DNA of 64,000 nucleotides from Bordetella genomosp. 9 (GCF_002261425.1 NZ_NEVJ01000003.1:248001-312000); one strand, 5' to 3'. Numbered from the stretch's first letter, positions 39,350 through 48,350 are shown. Notes: generated from the letters alone by a model not told the origin. A program made the numbers and translations.

Positions 39350-40580
39350 AGCCCTCGTCAAACAGGCGAGCGCCATGCACGTCGTCACGCCCGACGCTTC
39401 CATCACCCCGGCCCGCACGGCCGAGGGCCATAGCGCCATGAAGGAAACCCCGGTCAAGTTCGTGTCCAAGCACGCGCCGACCACCGAGAACGAAGCCGAA
39501 GTCGCGCGCGTCATGCAGATCTGCAACGCCTGCCGCTACTGCGAAGGCTTCTGCGCGGTTTTCCCCGCCATGACGCGGCGCCTGGAGTTCGGCAAGGCGG
39601 ACGTCAATTACCTGGCCAACCTGTGCCACAACTGCGGCGCCTGTCTGTACGCCTGCCAGTACGCGCCGCCGCATGAATTCGGCGTCAACGTGCCGCAGGC
39701 CATGGCCAAGGTGCGCGTGCAGACGTACACCGATTACGCCTGGCCGGCCGCGCTGGGTTCGCTGTACAAGCGCAACGGACTCACGGTGTCGCTGGCGACC
39801 GCCGCCATGCTGGCCCTGTTCCTGGTGCTGGCCATGATGTCGGCCGGTTCGCTGATCCACGCGCCGCTGGCCGGCAACTTCTACGCCATCTTCCCGCACA
39901 ACACGCTGGCGCTGATGTTCGGCGTGGTGTTCCTGTTCGCCATCCTGGCGCTGGGCATAGGCGTGACGCGTTTCTGGCGCAATGTCTCGCCCGGCAAGGC
40001 CAGCGGTCCCGCGGTGGCCGAAGCCGCGCACGACGCCTTGCGGCTGCGCTACCTGGACGGCGGACACGGCAAGGGGTGCAACGAAAACGACGACGCCTTC
40101 ACGCTGGCGCGCCGCCGTTTCCATCACTTCACCTTCTATGGCTTCATGCTGTGTTTCGCCGCCACCTGCGTGGCCACGCTGTACCACTATCTGCTGGACT
40201 ACCACGCGCCGTATCCTTTCTTCAGCGCGCCGGTCCTGCTGGGCACGGTGGGCGGCATCGGCCTGCTGATCGGCCCGGCTGGCTTGCTGTGGCTGAACCT
40301 GCGGCGCCTGCCGGAGCAGGGCGACGTGAACCAGCGTCCGATGGATCGTGGCTTCATCGCCTTGCTGCTGCTGATCTCGGCCACCGGCCTGGCGCTGCTG
40401 GCGGGGCGCGATACCGGCGCGATGGGCCTGTTGCTGGCCATCCACCTGGGCACGGTGATGGCGCTGTTCCTGACGCTGCCGTACGGCAAGTTCGCCCACG
40501 GCATCTACCGCAGCGCGGCCTTGCTGAAGTGGAATATCGAGAAACGGCAGCCCAATTCTCTGCAGTTGGGCTCCGATTGA
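39336..40580 (+). CDS. tcuB: Tricarballylate utilization protein, Fe-S/membrane electron acceptor
   Basis: This 414-residue membrane protein reoxidises TcuA. Two CxxCxxCxxxC clusters (Cys63/66/69/73 and Cys97/100/103/107) bind [4Fe-4S] centres. The C-terminal two thirds has about six membrane helices with His residues likely to hold heme, so electrons should reach the quinone pool. The start chosen is TTG at 39336, 6 bp after a GGGAG site and overlapping the tcuA stop; an ATG at 39375 is an alternative. The tcuC transporter gene of Salmonella is missing. A strong terminator ends the operon. Confidence 0.9.
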   Translation: MKQLEALVKQASAMHVVTPDASITPARTAEGHSAMKETPVKFVSKHAPTTENEAEVARVMQICNACRYCEGFCAVFPAMTRRLEFGKADVNYLANLCHNCGACLYACQYAPPHEFGVNVPQAMAKVRVQTYTDYAWPAALGSLYKRNGLTVSLATAAMLALFLVLAMMSAGSLIHAPLAGNFYAIFPHNTLALMFGVVFLFAILALGIGVTRFWRNVSPGKASGPAVAEAAHDALRLRYLDGGHGKGCNENDDAFTLARRRFHHFTFYGFMLCFAATCVATLYHYLLDYHAPYPFFSAPVLLGTVGGIGLLIGPAGLLWLNLRRLPEQGDVNQRPMDRGFIALLLLISATGLALLAGRDTGAMGLLLAIHLGTVMALFLTLPYGKFAHGIYRSAALLKWNIEKRQPNSLQLGSD

Positions 40581-40583
40581 AGG

Positions 40584-40613
40584 AAAAAACCGCGCCATGG
40601 CGCGGTTTTTTTT
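40584..40613. terminator. Rho-independent terminator after tcuB
   Basis: AAAAAACCGCGCCATGGCGCGGTTTTTT is a continuous palindrome ending in eight T. It lies 4 bp after the tcuB stop. The A tract on the other side also makes it usable for the convergent antiporter gene. Confidence 0.92.
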
Positions 40614-40620
40614 GCCGGGC

Positions 40621-40662
40621 GATGTGGGCCGGGCGATGCGGGCCGGGTGATGCGGGCTGGTC
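40621..40662. repeat. Three-copy 14-bp tandem repeat
   Basis: Three 14-bp units of GATGYGGGCCGGGY stand head to tail (40621, 40635, 40649), the last with two changes. They lie between the tcuB terminator and the 3' end of the antiporter gene, at a convergent junction. Confidence 0.8.
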
Positions 40663-40685
40663 GTCCAGGCCACGTCGTCCCGGCC

Positions 40686-41996
40686 TTATTCCTCGACCGG
40701 CTTCTTGCGGTAGTACCAGGTCAGCGTCGGCAGGGCCGAGCAGCCATGGATGAAGACCGACAGCGTGATGGTGCCCAGCAGGTAAGGCATCAGCGGCTTG
40801 ACCTGCTGCGGCACCTGCTCCAGCGCGAACAGCAGATAGAAGAACGTCCCCACGCCGCGGAAACCCAGCCATGACGCCACCAGGCGTTCGCGCCAGGCCG
40901 CGGCGGTGCCCGCCATGGCGGCCTGCACGGCCACCGGCCGCGCCACGAAGAAAAGCAGGGCGACCATGGCAAGCAGCGGCCATGACATCAGGTCCCGCCA
41001 GTGCGCGGAGATGACGCTGCCGATGATCAGCATCAGGGCCAGCTCCACGATGCGTTCCATCTCGATGGAGAAGGCCATCATGGATTCCGCCAGATAGGCG
41101 TGGGCGAGTTCCGGATCCTTGGCGGCCTCCTTGCGCTCGCCGTGCGTGACGTCGTGCAGCGCGGCGCGTGGCGTCGACTCGCCGGTTTCCCGCATCTCGC
41201 GCCGGCGCAGGGCCACGCCGGCGCAGAACACCGCCAGGAAGCCATAGCCGTGCGCCATCAGCGTCAGGCCATAGCAGGTCGTCATCAATCCCAGGGCCAG
41301 GAAACCTTCGAAGCCCAGCGCCTTGGCGTAGCGTATGCGCAGGCGCGCCACCAGGGCTTCCGTCAGGGTGCCCATGGCCAGGCCGATGGCGACCGCCGAG
41401 ACGATGCCCCAGGCCAGCTCGCCGGCCAGCAGCCACGGTTGGTCCAGCTTGCTGTCGGGCATACCGCACAGCATCATGCCCAGCAGGGCGAAAGGATAGG
41501 CGGCGCCGTCATTGGCGCCGCCTTCGCCCGATAGCGAAAAGCGCAGGGAATCGTCGTCGCCCGCCTCGCGGGGGCGCAACTCGCTGGCCAGCACCGGATC
41601 CGTCGGCGCCATCGCGGCGCCCAGGACCAGGGCGGGGCCGATGTCCAGATGCAGGCCGTAATAGGCCGCCGCGGCCATGATGGCGATCGTGATGACCATG
41701 GCCGGCAGCGCCAGGCGGAAGGGCGGCGACCACAGCCGGTGCCCCAGGGGAGCCCGCAGGTGCAGGCCGATGGCGAACAGCGACACGATCAGGCCGGTCT
41801 CGGTGATGATGCGCAGGACATGCGTGTCCTGGAAGATATCCACCTTGAGCAGGCCGACCCCCGCCGGGCCGATGGCGAAACCGACCAGCAGATACACCAT
41901 GGCGCCGGTCATCGGAAGCCGCGCGATCAGGTTGCGGGCCAGGGCCATGGCGATCAGCAGGGCGCCGACCAGCAGGTACCAGACAGCTTCGATCAT
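40686..41996 (-). CDS. Cation/proton antiporter (CPA1/NhaP type)
   Basis: This 436-residue inner-membrane Na+(K+)/H+ antiporter has about twelve membrane helices. The CPA1 core is visible: LGAAMAPTDPVLASELRPR with the TDP motif, and SGEGGANDGAAYPFALLG, the E..NDG motif of helix 6. A hydrophilic insertion (residues about 260-300, rich in Arg/Glu) follows helix 8. The start is the Met at 41996, since the longer frame from 42074 adds a Trp/Pro-rich leader. It stands alone and lies 93 bp downstream of the TetR gene's stop. Confidence 0.9.
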   Translation of the reverse strand: MIEAVWYLLVGALLIAMALARNLIARLPMTGAMVYLLVGFAIGPAGVGLLKVDIFQDTHVLRIITETGLIVSLFAIGLHLRAPLGHRLWSPPFRLALPAMVITIAIMAAAAYYGLHLDIGPALVLGAAMAPTDPVLASELRPREAGDDDSLRFSLSGEGGANDGAAYPFALLGMMLCGMPDSKLDQPWLLAGELAWGIVSAVAIGLAMGTLTEALVARLRIRYAKALGFEGFLALGLMTTCYGLTLMAHGYGFLAVFCAGVALRRREMRETGESTPRAALHDVTHGERKEAAKDPELAHAYLAESMMAFSIEMERIVELALMLIIGSVISAHWRDLMSWPLLAMVALLFFVARPVAVQAAMAGTAAAWRERLVASWLGFRGVGTFFYLLFALEQVPQQVKPLMPYLLGTITLSVFIHGCSALPTLTWYYRKKPVEE

Positions 41997-42089
41997 GGAT
42001 GGATATTCCCCGTTTTTATCGGGCCATCCCGGCGGCCATGGGCGGCCGTGGGAGGCGCTGGCGCCCCACAGCACGCGCCATGCCCATCT

Positions 42090-42725
42090 TTATCCGTTCT
42101 TGCCGGCCTGGTTCGCGCCAGCTTCGTTCGTGCCAGCTTGATGGGCGGCCGCCGCCATATCGGCCAGCGACTTCCTGGCGTCTTCCAACAGGCGATCCGA
42201 CAGGGCCGGGTCATCGATGGCGCGCGCCATGGCCACCGTGCCGACCAGGGCCGCCATGATCGTCCGCGCGCGGGCCCGCGCGTCCGGCGCCTGCGGGTCG
42301 GGCAGGTAGCGGACGATGATGTCCGCCATGCGCTCGAAGGCGCGCGTGGTGGCGGCGCGCGTGGCATCGCCGGCCCGTCCCAGCTCGCTGCCCAGCGCCG
42401 CCAGGCCGCAGCCGTTTTCCGGCGTGTCGCGATGGGCGACCGACAGATAGGACGCCAGGAAAGCGGCCAGGCGCCGTTCGGGCGGTTCCTGCGCGACGCG
42501 CTCCACCAGGTCGTCGAGCACGCCGTTGATGGACTTGCCGCAGGCTTCGGCCACCAGTTCGTCTTTCGACGTGAAGTGTTTGTAGAAGCCGCCGTGCGTC
42601 AGGCCGGCGGCGCTCATCAGGCCGGCCAGCCCGGTGGCTGCGATGCCGTTGCGGCGGAACTCCTGGCCCGCCGCGGCGATGATGCGCTCGCGGGTACGGG
42701 CGGCTTCTTCGCGGGATTTCCGCAT
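42090..42725 (-). CDS. TetR-family repressor
   Basis: This 211-residue TetR regulator has an N-terminal HTH (residues about 10-58, GIAATGLAGLMSAAGLTHGGFYKHFTSKDEL) and a helical ligand-binding domain typical of the group beside SDR genes. The C-terminus holds a 15-bp coding repeat giving H-Q-A-G-T, N-E-A-G-A, N-Q-A-G-K. It is divergent from the SDR gene, and the gap contains repeated GACATCTAA half-sites that should be its operator. Confidence 0.92.
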   Translation of the reverse strand: MRKSREEAARTRERIIAAAGQEFRRNGIAATGLAGLMSAAGLTHGGFYKHFTSKDELVAEACGKSINGVLDDLVERVAQEPPERRLAAFLASYLSVAHRDTPENGCGLAALGSELGRAGDATRAATTRAFERMADIIVRYLPDPQAPDARARARTIMAALVGTVAMARAIDDPALSDRLLEDARKSLADMAAAAHQAGTNEAGANQAGKNG

Positions 42726-42750
42726 GGCAGCACTCCCTGAAAAATTGTGG

Positions 42751-42802
42751 TTGACATTTAGATGATACCTGACATCTAATTAGATGTCGATTGACATCTA
42801 AT
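42751..42802. promoter_or_regulatory. TetR operator array and promoter
   Basis: The perfect 18-bp palindrome GACATCTAATTAGATGTC (42771-42788) is flanked by a degenerate half-site GACATTTAG (42753) and a further exact GACATCTAA (42793). TTGACA (42751-42756) and TCTAAT (42775-42780), 18 bp apart, form a plausible promoter toward the SDR gene, with its -10 inside the palindrome. Binding would block both divergent genes. Confidence 0.75.
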
Positions 42803-42855
42803 CATACGGCAAGACGGCGGACCTGTCGTCGGCCGCAACCTGACGGAGTGACATC

Positions 42856-43545
42856 ATGGAAATCAAAGGAAGCGTTGCATTGGTGACGGGCGCCAACCGG
42901 GGCCTGGGCAAGGCCATCGCGCAGGCGCTGCTGCAAGCCGGCGCCAAGGTGTATGCGGGCGCGCGCAATCCCGACAGCGTGGATCTGCCGGGCGCCATCC
43001 CCGTCGCGCTGGACGTGACGGACCCCCAGAGCGTGCGCGCGGCGGCCGAGCGCTGCGCGGACGTCCAGATCGTCGTCAACAACGCCGGGATCAGCGTGCC
43101 CGGGGCGGCCCTGAGCGCCGATGCGCCGGCACGCGCCCGCCAGCTGCTGGACGCGAATTTCTTCGGCATCCTGAACGTCAGCAGCGCATTCGCCCCGGTG
43201 GTGGCGGGCAATGGCGGCGGCGCCTTCGCCAATGTGCTGTCGGTGCTGAGCTGGCTGGTGATCCCGAATTCGACGATGTACAGCGCCTCCAAGGCCGCCG
43301 CGTGGGCCCTGACCAATGGCATGCGCGCCGAACTGAAGGAGCGGAACATCCAGGTGACCGGGGTGCACGTGGGCTATATGGACACCGACATGGTCCGGGC
43401 GCTGGATGCGCCGAAGACCGCGCCCGCCGTGGCCGCGGAAAAGATCGTGGCGGCGATCCGCGACGGCCAGGCGGAACTGCTGATCGACGACACCAGCCGG
43501 CAGGTCAAGGCATCCTTGAGCCTGGAGCAGGCTGCGTACCTGTAA
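42856..43545 (+). CDS. Short-chain dehydrogenase/reductase
   Basis: This 229-residue Rossmann-fold oxidoreductase has the cofactor motif TGANRGLGKAIAQAL, then the NNAG structural motif, Ser near LSVLSW and the catalytic Tyr-x-x-x-Lys as YSASK. The Arg near the end of beta-2 (AGARNPDS) favours NADP(H). It is the only gene in its transcript and is likely derepressed when the TetR protein binds a ligand, often the enzyme's own substrate. That substrate is unknown. Confidence 0.92.
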   Translation: MEIKGSVALVTGANRGLGKAIAQALLQAGAKVYAGARNPDSVDLPGAIPVALDVTDPQSVRAAAERCADVQIVVNNAGISVPGAALSADAPARARQLLDANFFGILNVSSAFAPVVAGNGGGAFANVLSVLSWLVIPNSTMYSASKAAAWALTNGMRAELKERNIQVTGVHVGYMDTDMVRALDAPKTAPAVAAEKIVAAIRDGQAELLIDDTSRQVKASLSLEQAAYL

Positions 43546-43564
43546 GCGCCGGCCCGCGGTACCG

Positions 43565-44359
43565 TTAAGCCCGGTGCGGGCCGATGCGCGTCATCTGCGC
43601 ATCGAAGTTGGCTTCGCATCGCGTATTGTCCAGATTCTTGCGCGCGCGCGCGGCCGATACGCCGGGCCCGCCCATCGCCACGTCGTAGATGCGGCGCGCC
43701 GATTCCGTCGAAAGGCGCTGGCGCGCCGCCTTTTTCAGCTTGCCGGGATTGTTGGCGACGTTGAATATCCGCAGGTCGCGGGGCAGGCGGGAAGGCAGCG
43801 CCCAAAGCTGGTTGCCCTGCGCATCCAGGCGGGTGAGCCGCTCCGGCAGGTTGTCCGGCAGGCCGGTCAGCCCATTGTGCGATAGATCCAGCACGACCAG
43901 TTGCGAGGGCAATGGGTGCGTGAGCGCCTTGATCGAATTGCGCGCCAAAAGCAGAAACTGGATATCGCAGGGGAGCGGGGGCACGCTCGTCAGCTGGTTA
44001 TCGGACAGGTCCAGGCTGAATACGGCGGGGATGATGGGCGGCGGCTCCAGCAGGCCGAGTCCCTTCAGCGACAGCTTGGCGTTGTGGCCCTGGGCGATCG
44101 CGGCTTCGATGCGCTGGCGTGCGGTGATGCGGTCTTCGCCGGGCCGTGCGTCGGCGACGTACAGGTCCAGCGCCTTGGCGATGCGCGGGTCCACCTTGAC
44201 GCCGCTGGCCAGCAGCACCGTATCGCCGGCCTTGGGAACCGATTCCATCGCCGCCGTGGCGCGCGCCAGGGCGCCGTGCGTGATACTGACGTGGGTTTCC
44301 TGGCGCTGCGTGTCGACCGGGCGCGCCTTGCCTGCTTGTATCGGGCTGATCACGATCAT
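43565..44359 (-). CDS. Leucine-rich-repeat protein of IpaH/YopM (LPX) type
   Basis: This 264-residue protein has five LPX-type leucine-rich repeats of 20-21 residues (about 95-205), each with L-x-x-L-x-x-x-x-N-x-L and a closing x-L-P. Examples are SLDLSDNQLTSVPPLP, VVLDLSHNGLTGLPDNLPE and RLDAQGNQLWALPSRLP. This short repeat type is known mostly from type III effectors such as IpaH, SspH and YopM. The N-terminal 94 residues are hydrophilic with no Sec signal, and the C-terminal 60 are basic. The NEL ubiquitin-ligase domain of IpaH is absent, so this would be a YopM-like or truncated form. No secretion genes are nearby. Confidence 0.8.
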   Translation of the reverse strand: MIVISPIQAGKARPVDTQRQETHVSITHGALARATAAMESVPKAGDTVLLASGVKVDPRIAKALDLYVADARPGEDRITARQRIEAAIAQGHNAKLSLKGLGLLEPPPIIPAVFSLDLSDNQLTSVPPLPCDIQFLLLARNSIKALTHPLPSQLVVLDLSHNGLTGLPDNLPERLTRLDAQGNQLWALPSRLPRDLRIFNVANNPGKLKKAARQRLSTESARRIYDVAMGGPGVSAARARKNLDNTRCEANFDAQMTRIGPHRA

Positions 44360-44462
44360 CTTCCCTTCCTTTCCATGGATTCAGAAGTGCGCTTCGTAGC
44401 GCCGCCGCCGGCCAGGTTCCGTGCGCGCGCCGTGGTATCTTTGCGGCGACACAGGATCCCTT

Positions 44463-45218
44463 ATGGACAAGACGTTATTGAAGGGGCTGATGGTGCTGGA
44501 GGCCGTCACCGAGGTCGGCCATCGGCCGCGCACGATAGAAGAGCTGGCCAACCGGGTCGGCCTGACGCGCAGCAACACCCACCGCACCCTGCAGACCCTG
44601 GCGCACGCCGGCTATATCGTGAAGGATGAAGCCAGCGGCGAATACCGCGCGACCGTGCGGCTGTTCGAACTCGGCGCGCGCCAGTTGGCGCAACTGGATG
44701 TCCGCAAGCTGGCGCAGCCGGCCATGCATCGCCTGGCCGAGCGCTCCGGCGAAACGGTGCACCTGTCGGTGCTGGATGGCATCGAAGTCGTATACGTCGA
44801 CAAGATCGACAGCCCGCAACCGGTACGCGCGTATTCGTACATCGGCGGCCGCGCGCCGGCCTATGCCGTCGCCACCGGCAAGGTGTTGCTGGCGCATCAG
44901 CCCGACGGTTATGTCGCGCGCTGCGCGGACGCCCTGCAGGCGCATACGCCCAGGACGATCGCCACCATGGCGGCCCTGGAAGAGGAAATCCGCAGGATCA
45001 GGCGCCAGGGCTACGCGATGAACCGCGGCGAATGGCGCGCCACGGTGGGCGGCGTGGCGGTCGCCATCTTCAACGGCCTGGGCCAGGCCGTCGCGGCCTT
45101 GGGCATATCGGGACCGCTGGAGCGGCTGACGGCGGCCCGCATGAAGGAGCTGGCGCCGGCCGTCGCCGAGTGCGCCGGCGAGGTCTCCGAGCTGCTGGGA
45201 TACCGCGGCGACGCCTGA
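44463..45218 (+). CDS. IclR-family transcriptional regulator
   Basis: This 251-residue IclR regulator has an N-terminal winged helix (about 5-65, TIEELANRVGLTRSNTHRTLQTLAHAGYI) and a GAF-like effector domain with LSVLDGIEVVYVDKIDSPQP and AVATGKVLLAHQPD. The ATG at 44463 is chosen; the longer frame from 44421 adds 14 unconserved residues. It is convergent with the dioxygenase gene and divergent from the LRR gene. The target is not clear. Confidence 0.9.
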   Translation: MDKTLLKGLMVLEAVTEVGHRPRTIEELANRVGLTRSNTHRTLQTLAHAGYIVKDEASGEYRATVRLFELGARQLAQLDVRKLAQPAMHRLAERSGETVHLSVLDGIEVVYVDKIDSPQPVRAYSYIGGRAPAYAVATGKVLLAHQPDGYVARCADALQAHTPRTIATMAALEEEIRRIRRQGYAMNRGEWRATVGGVAVAIFNGLGQAVAALGISGPLERLTAARMKELAPAVAECAGEVSELLGYRGDA

Positions 45219-45272
45219 AGCCGATAGCGGGTTGCCGCCGCCCGGATCATCGTCGTCCCGGCGGCGTGACGC

Positions 45273-46283
45273 TCAACCGTTGTAGAACCGGCGCCCATGG
45301 TTGCGCAGCCACAGGCGCACCAGATGGCGTTTGCGGTGCTCCTCCGGATAGTCGACGAACCCGGTCCGGCGGTGGCCCAGCCGGGTGTTGTCGACGATCT
45401 GTATCTGGCCTGCCTCGAAGAAGAACTCGCGCGCGAAGCGCGGCTCCATCATGGTGGATTCCAGGGTGTAGAGCGCGGTCCGGGTCAGCTCGTCCATTTC
45501 CTGTCCGGCCATGGCATAGCCCGTCACCACATGGCGGTGCGACAGCCGGCACAGGGTGGCGCCGTCGCGCTCCTGGAACAACGGGTGGCTGATCAGCCGG
45601 GCGTCGTCCGGCGCGTGTTCGCGCTGGCGGTCGAACAGATAGGGCTGGTACAGGCGTTCGACCAGATCGGGATGCGCGGCCAGCATCTCGTTGTAGACCG
45701 AGTAGAAACTGACGATGCTGCTGACGCCGCCTTCCATGGCGGGGCGCAGGCATAGCAAGGCCACGTAGTCGGGCGGATACAGGTTATAGCTGTTGTCGGT
45801 GTGGAAATTCTGTTCGGCGTTGGTGATGTCCGGGCGCACGCCGTTGCCCGGCGGCTTGCCCAGGTCGCGCACGTCGTAGATCACCTTGCCGTCCCAGCTT
45901 TGCGCCACCGGGCGCGACACCATCTGGGACAGCAGCCAGTACACGGCGCGCGCCTCGTCGACGCTGTAGTCGTCCATGGGCAGCTTGTCGATGATGACGA
46001 AACCCACGCCGTCCGCCAGTTCCTGTCCGGCCCGCGCCATCATCGCGCGGCAGGCGGGCAGGTCGAAGTCTTCCAGCTGCAGCAGCGGCGTGGGCAGGGG
46101 ATTGCGCCGCAGGGTCTCGACCAGTTCGTCGAGTTCCGCGCGGCTGGCGGCGTCCAGGGCGATGATGCCGTCGTCGGGCGCCAGTGTTTCGCGGCTCCAG
46201 ACCACGGGCCCGGTGAAGGGCGTTTCGCGAAAGCGCGCGGATTCGTCGTGGTGTTCTGCAAGGATGCGTTCGATGGCGCCCAT
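45273..46283 (-). CDS. TauD/TfdA-type Fe(II)/2-oxoglutarate dioxygenase
   Basis: This 336-residue double-stranded beta-helix protein has the iron facial triad His161-x-Asp163 (FHTDNSYN) and His304 (DNTRLGHRRTGF), with Arg305/Arg306 as candidates for the 2-oxoglutarate carboxylate. TauD-type enzymes hydroxylate substrates such as sulfonates, betaines or carboxylic acids. It is divergent from a LysR gene, and the gap carries two identical LysR-type boxes, so it is the likely regulated target. Confidence 0.88.
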   Translation of the reverse strand: MGAIERILAEHHDESARFRETPFTGPVVWSRETLAPDDGIIALDAASRAELDELVETLRRNPLPTPLLQLEDFDLPACRAMMARAGQELADGVGFVIIDKLPMDDYSVDEARAVYWLLSQMVSRPVAQSWDGKVIYDVRDLGKPPGNGVRPDITNAEQNFHTDNSYNLYPPDYVALLCLRPAMEGGVSSIVSFYSVYNEMLAAHPDLVERLYQPYLFDRQREHAPDDARLISHPLFQERDGATLCRLSHRHVVTGYAMAGQEMDELTRTALYTLESTMMEPRFAREFFFEAGQIQIVDNTRLGHRRTGFVDYPEEHRKRHLVRLWLRNHGRRFYNG

Positions 46284-46356
46284 GTCTTCCTCCGTTGTGC
46301 CCCGCGGTCGCGCGGCTGTCGCCGTGGGTTCGAAAACAGTCTAGGCGTACGCCTTT

Positions 46357-46404
46357 ATCGAAGAAAGCGATTTATTTTTGACTTGATTCATCGGATACTT
46401 CGAT
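46357..46404. promoter_or_regulatory. Twin LysR boxes ATCG-N7-CGAT
   Basis: Two sites with identical form, ATCG-N7-CGAT at 46357-46371 and 46390-46404, are 33 bp apart, about three helical turns. Both fit the LysR T-N11-A rule. The second lies inside a wider inverted repeat, GACTTGAT (46380-46387) and ATCAAGTC (46403-46410). Confidence 0.65.
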
Positions 46405-46465
46405 CAAGTCCCGGCGCCTTCGGCGGTGCCGGCCGCAGGCTTCCCACGCATCGGACCGCACGCGC

Positions 46466-47419
46466 ATGCAGATACGGCAGCTGGAAACCTTCATCCGCAT
46501 CGTCGATACCGGCAGTTTCGCGGCGGCCGCGCAGGCGCTGCATGCCACGCAATCGACCATTTCCGCCCGCATGCGCGAGCTGGAAGCCACCCTGGGCGTG
46601 GCCTTGTTCGACCGCAGCGGACATCGGGCGGTGCTGACGCCGCGTGGACGGGCGCTGTTGCCGCGCGCCCGGCAGATGGTCGGGCTGGCCGCCGACGTCG
46701 CCCGCGACATCGGCGACGCGCGCTCGGCCAGCGGCATCGTCCGCCTGGGCGTGGCGGGGCTGGTTGCGATGACCTGGCTGCCGCGCCTGATGGCGGCGCT
46801 GCGCGAGCGGTTTCCCACCGTCACGGTGCAACTGGAAATCGCGCTCACCACGCCGCTGGTGGACCGCCTGGCCAGCGGCGAGCTGGACCTGGCGATCGCC
46901 ACCGGGCCGGTACAGGCGCCCCGGCTGCATTGCCTGTCGCTGGGCTACGACGAGTTCGTGTGGATGGCGCCGCCGGCCATGCGCCTGCCGCGCCATGCCT
47001 TGTCGCCGGCCGAGCTGGCCGCCTGGCCGGTGCTGGGCCTGTCGGAAGCCTCGCATCACTATCCGGTGATCGAGCAGTGGTTCAGCGCGGGCAGGGCGTC
47101 CTACCAGCCCGTGGTGTCGTGCAGCAACGTGCGCGTTCTGGCGGACCTGACCATGGCGGGGCTGGGCGTGAGCCTGCTGCCGCTGCGTTCCTGCGGCAAG
47201 GAACTGGAAAGCGGGCAGCTGCGGCGGATCGATACGCGTCCCGCCTTGCCGCCCGTGGAATTCGTCGCCGTCTACAAGCGCGACGTGCTCGATCCGCTGG
47301 TCGGCGCCATCGCCGAGCTGGCGCGCGAAACCAGCGAATTCCCCGCCGCCGGCGTCCCGCCTACTTCTTCGCGATCTCCTTCCCGCCCGCGGCGTGCACC
47401 ACGGCGGTCCACTTCTTGA
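46466..47419 (+). CDS. LysR-family transcriptional regulator
   Basis: This 317-residue LysR protein has its HTH in residues 1-60 (FAAAAQALHATQSTISARMRELEATL) and the effector domain after. The C-terminal 25 residues are Pro/Arg/Ser-rich, unconserved, and overlap the 3' end of the convergent Bug gene by 59 bp, a sign that its original stop may have been lost. It is divergent from the TauD-like gene, with twin boxes between them. Confidence 0.9.
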   Translation: MQIRQLETFIRIVDTGSFAAAAQALHATQSTISARMRELEATLGVALFDRSGHRAVLTPRGRALLPRARQMVGLAADVARDIGDARSASGIVRLGVAGLVAMTWLPRLMAALRERFPTVTVQLEIALTTPLVDRLASGELDLAIATGPVQAPRLHCLSLGYDEFVWMAPPAMRLPRHALSPAELAAWPVLGLSEASHHYPVIEQWFSAGRASYQPVVSCSNVRVLADLTMAGLGVSLLPLRSCGKELESGQLRRIDTRPALPPVEFVAVYKRDVLDPLVGAIAELARETSEFPAAGVPPTSSRSPSRPRRAPRRSTS

Positions 47420-48350
47420 GTTCCGCCTGCAGCATGTGCGTCGTCTCGTCGGGCGTGGACGTCACGGCCTGCGCGCCTTGCTGGCGGAACTTCTGCTGCA
47501 CGTCCGGCATGGCGCCGACGGCCTTCATCGCCAGGGCCAGCTTGTCGATGACGGCGCGCGGCGTACGCGCGGGCGCCAGCACGGCATAGGCATTGGTGAC
47601 GTCGTAGCCGCGCACGCCCGCTTCCTGCAGCGTGGGCAGGTCCGGCATGCTGGGCGAGCGCTGCGCGCTGGTGACCGCCAATACGCGGATGCGCCCGGTG
47701 TTGACGTTGCCCTGCAAGGCGGGCAGCGTTTCGAACACCAGGTCGACCTGTCCGCCCAGCAGCGCCGCCACCGACGGGCCGCTGCCCTTGTAGGGCACGT
47801 GCATCAGGTTGGTGTGGGTGTCGGCCTTGAACAGTTCGACCGCCATCTGCTGCGGCGTGCCCGGGCCCGCGGACCCGAAGGTCAGCTGGCCGGGCTTCTG
47901 CTTCGCCAGCGCGATCAGGTCGGCGATGGAGTTGACCGGCACCTTGCTGTTCACGGCCACGACCATGGGCACCGTGGCGGCCATGGACACGCCGACGAAG
48001 GCCTTGCCCAGGTCGTAGGGGCTTTCGCCCAGCGCGGCATGGATGGAGTGGCTGCCCAGCGCGCCCAGCAGCAGGGTGTAGCCATCGGGGTCGGATTTTG
48101 CGACGTGGTCCGCGCCGATTTCGCCGCCGGCGCCGGCGCGGTTTTCCACCACGACGGTCTGGCCGAGTTTCTCCGTCAGGTACTGCGCGTAGATGCGGCC
48201 GGCGGCATCGCTGGCGCCGCCGGGCGGGAAGGGAACGACCAGCTTGATGGGCCGCGCGGGCCAATCGCCGGACTGCGCCTGCGCGGGCGCGGCGGCCGCG
48301 CACAGGGCGAGCGTGAATGCGCTCGCAAGGGTACGCCAGTGGTGATGCAT
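47361..48350 (-). CDS. Bug-family (TctC) solute-binding protein
   Basis: This 329-residue periplasmic receptor has a signal peptide ending A-Q-A-Q. Its motifs are WPARPIKLVVPFPPGGASDAAGR, VVVENRAGAGGEIGADHV and MHVPYKGSGPSVAALLGGQVDLVF. It is the last gene of the CaiB/crotonase/CoA-transferase/ligase unit, 76 bp after the ligase. It probably captures the acid that the ligase activates. Confidence 0.92.
   Translation of the reverse strand: MHHHWRTLASAFTLALCAAAAPAQAQSGDWPARPIKLVVPFPPGGASDAAGRIYAQYLTEKLGQTVVVENRAGAGGEIGADHVAKSDPDGYTLLLGALGSHSIHAALGESPYDLGKAFVGVSMAATVPMVVAVNSKVPVNSIADLIALAKQKPGQLTFGSAGPGTPQQMAVELFKADTHTNLMHVPYKGSGPSVAALLGGQVDLVFETLPALQGNVNTGRIRVLAVTSAQRSPSMPDLPTLQEAGVRGYDVTNAYAVLAPARTPRAVIDKLALAMKAVGAMPDVQQKFRQQGAQAVTSTPDETTHMLQAELKKWTAVVHAAGGKEIAKK

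Noticed and set aside
43550..43583. CGGCCCGC/GCGGGCCG stem at the SDR/LRR convergent junction as a terminator
   Set aside because: No T tract and it overlaps the LRR coding end; it could be chance.
45234..45265. GCCGCCG/CGGCGGC stem between the IclR and dioxygenase genes as a terminator
   Set aside because: Seven-bp stem, 18-nt loop, no T tract; too common in such DNA to call.
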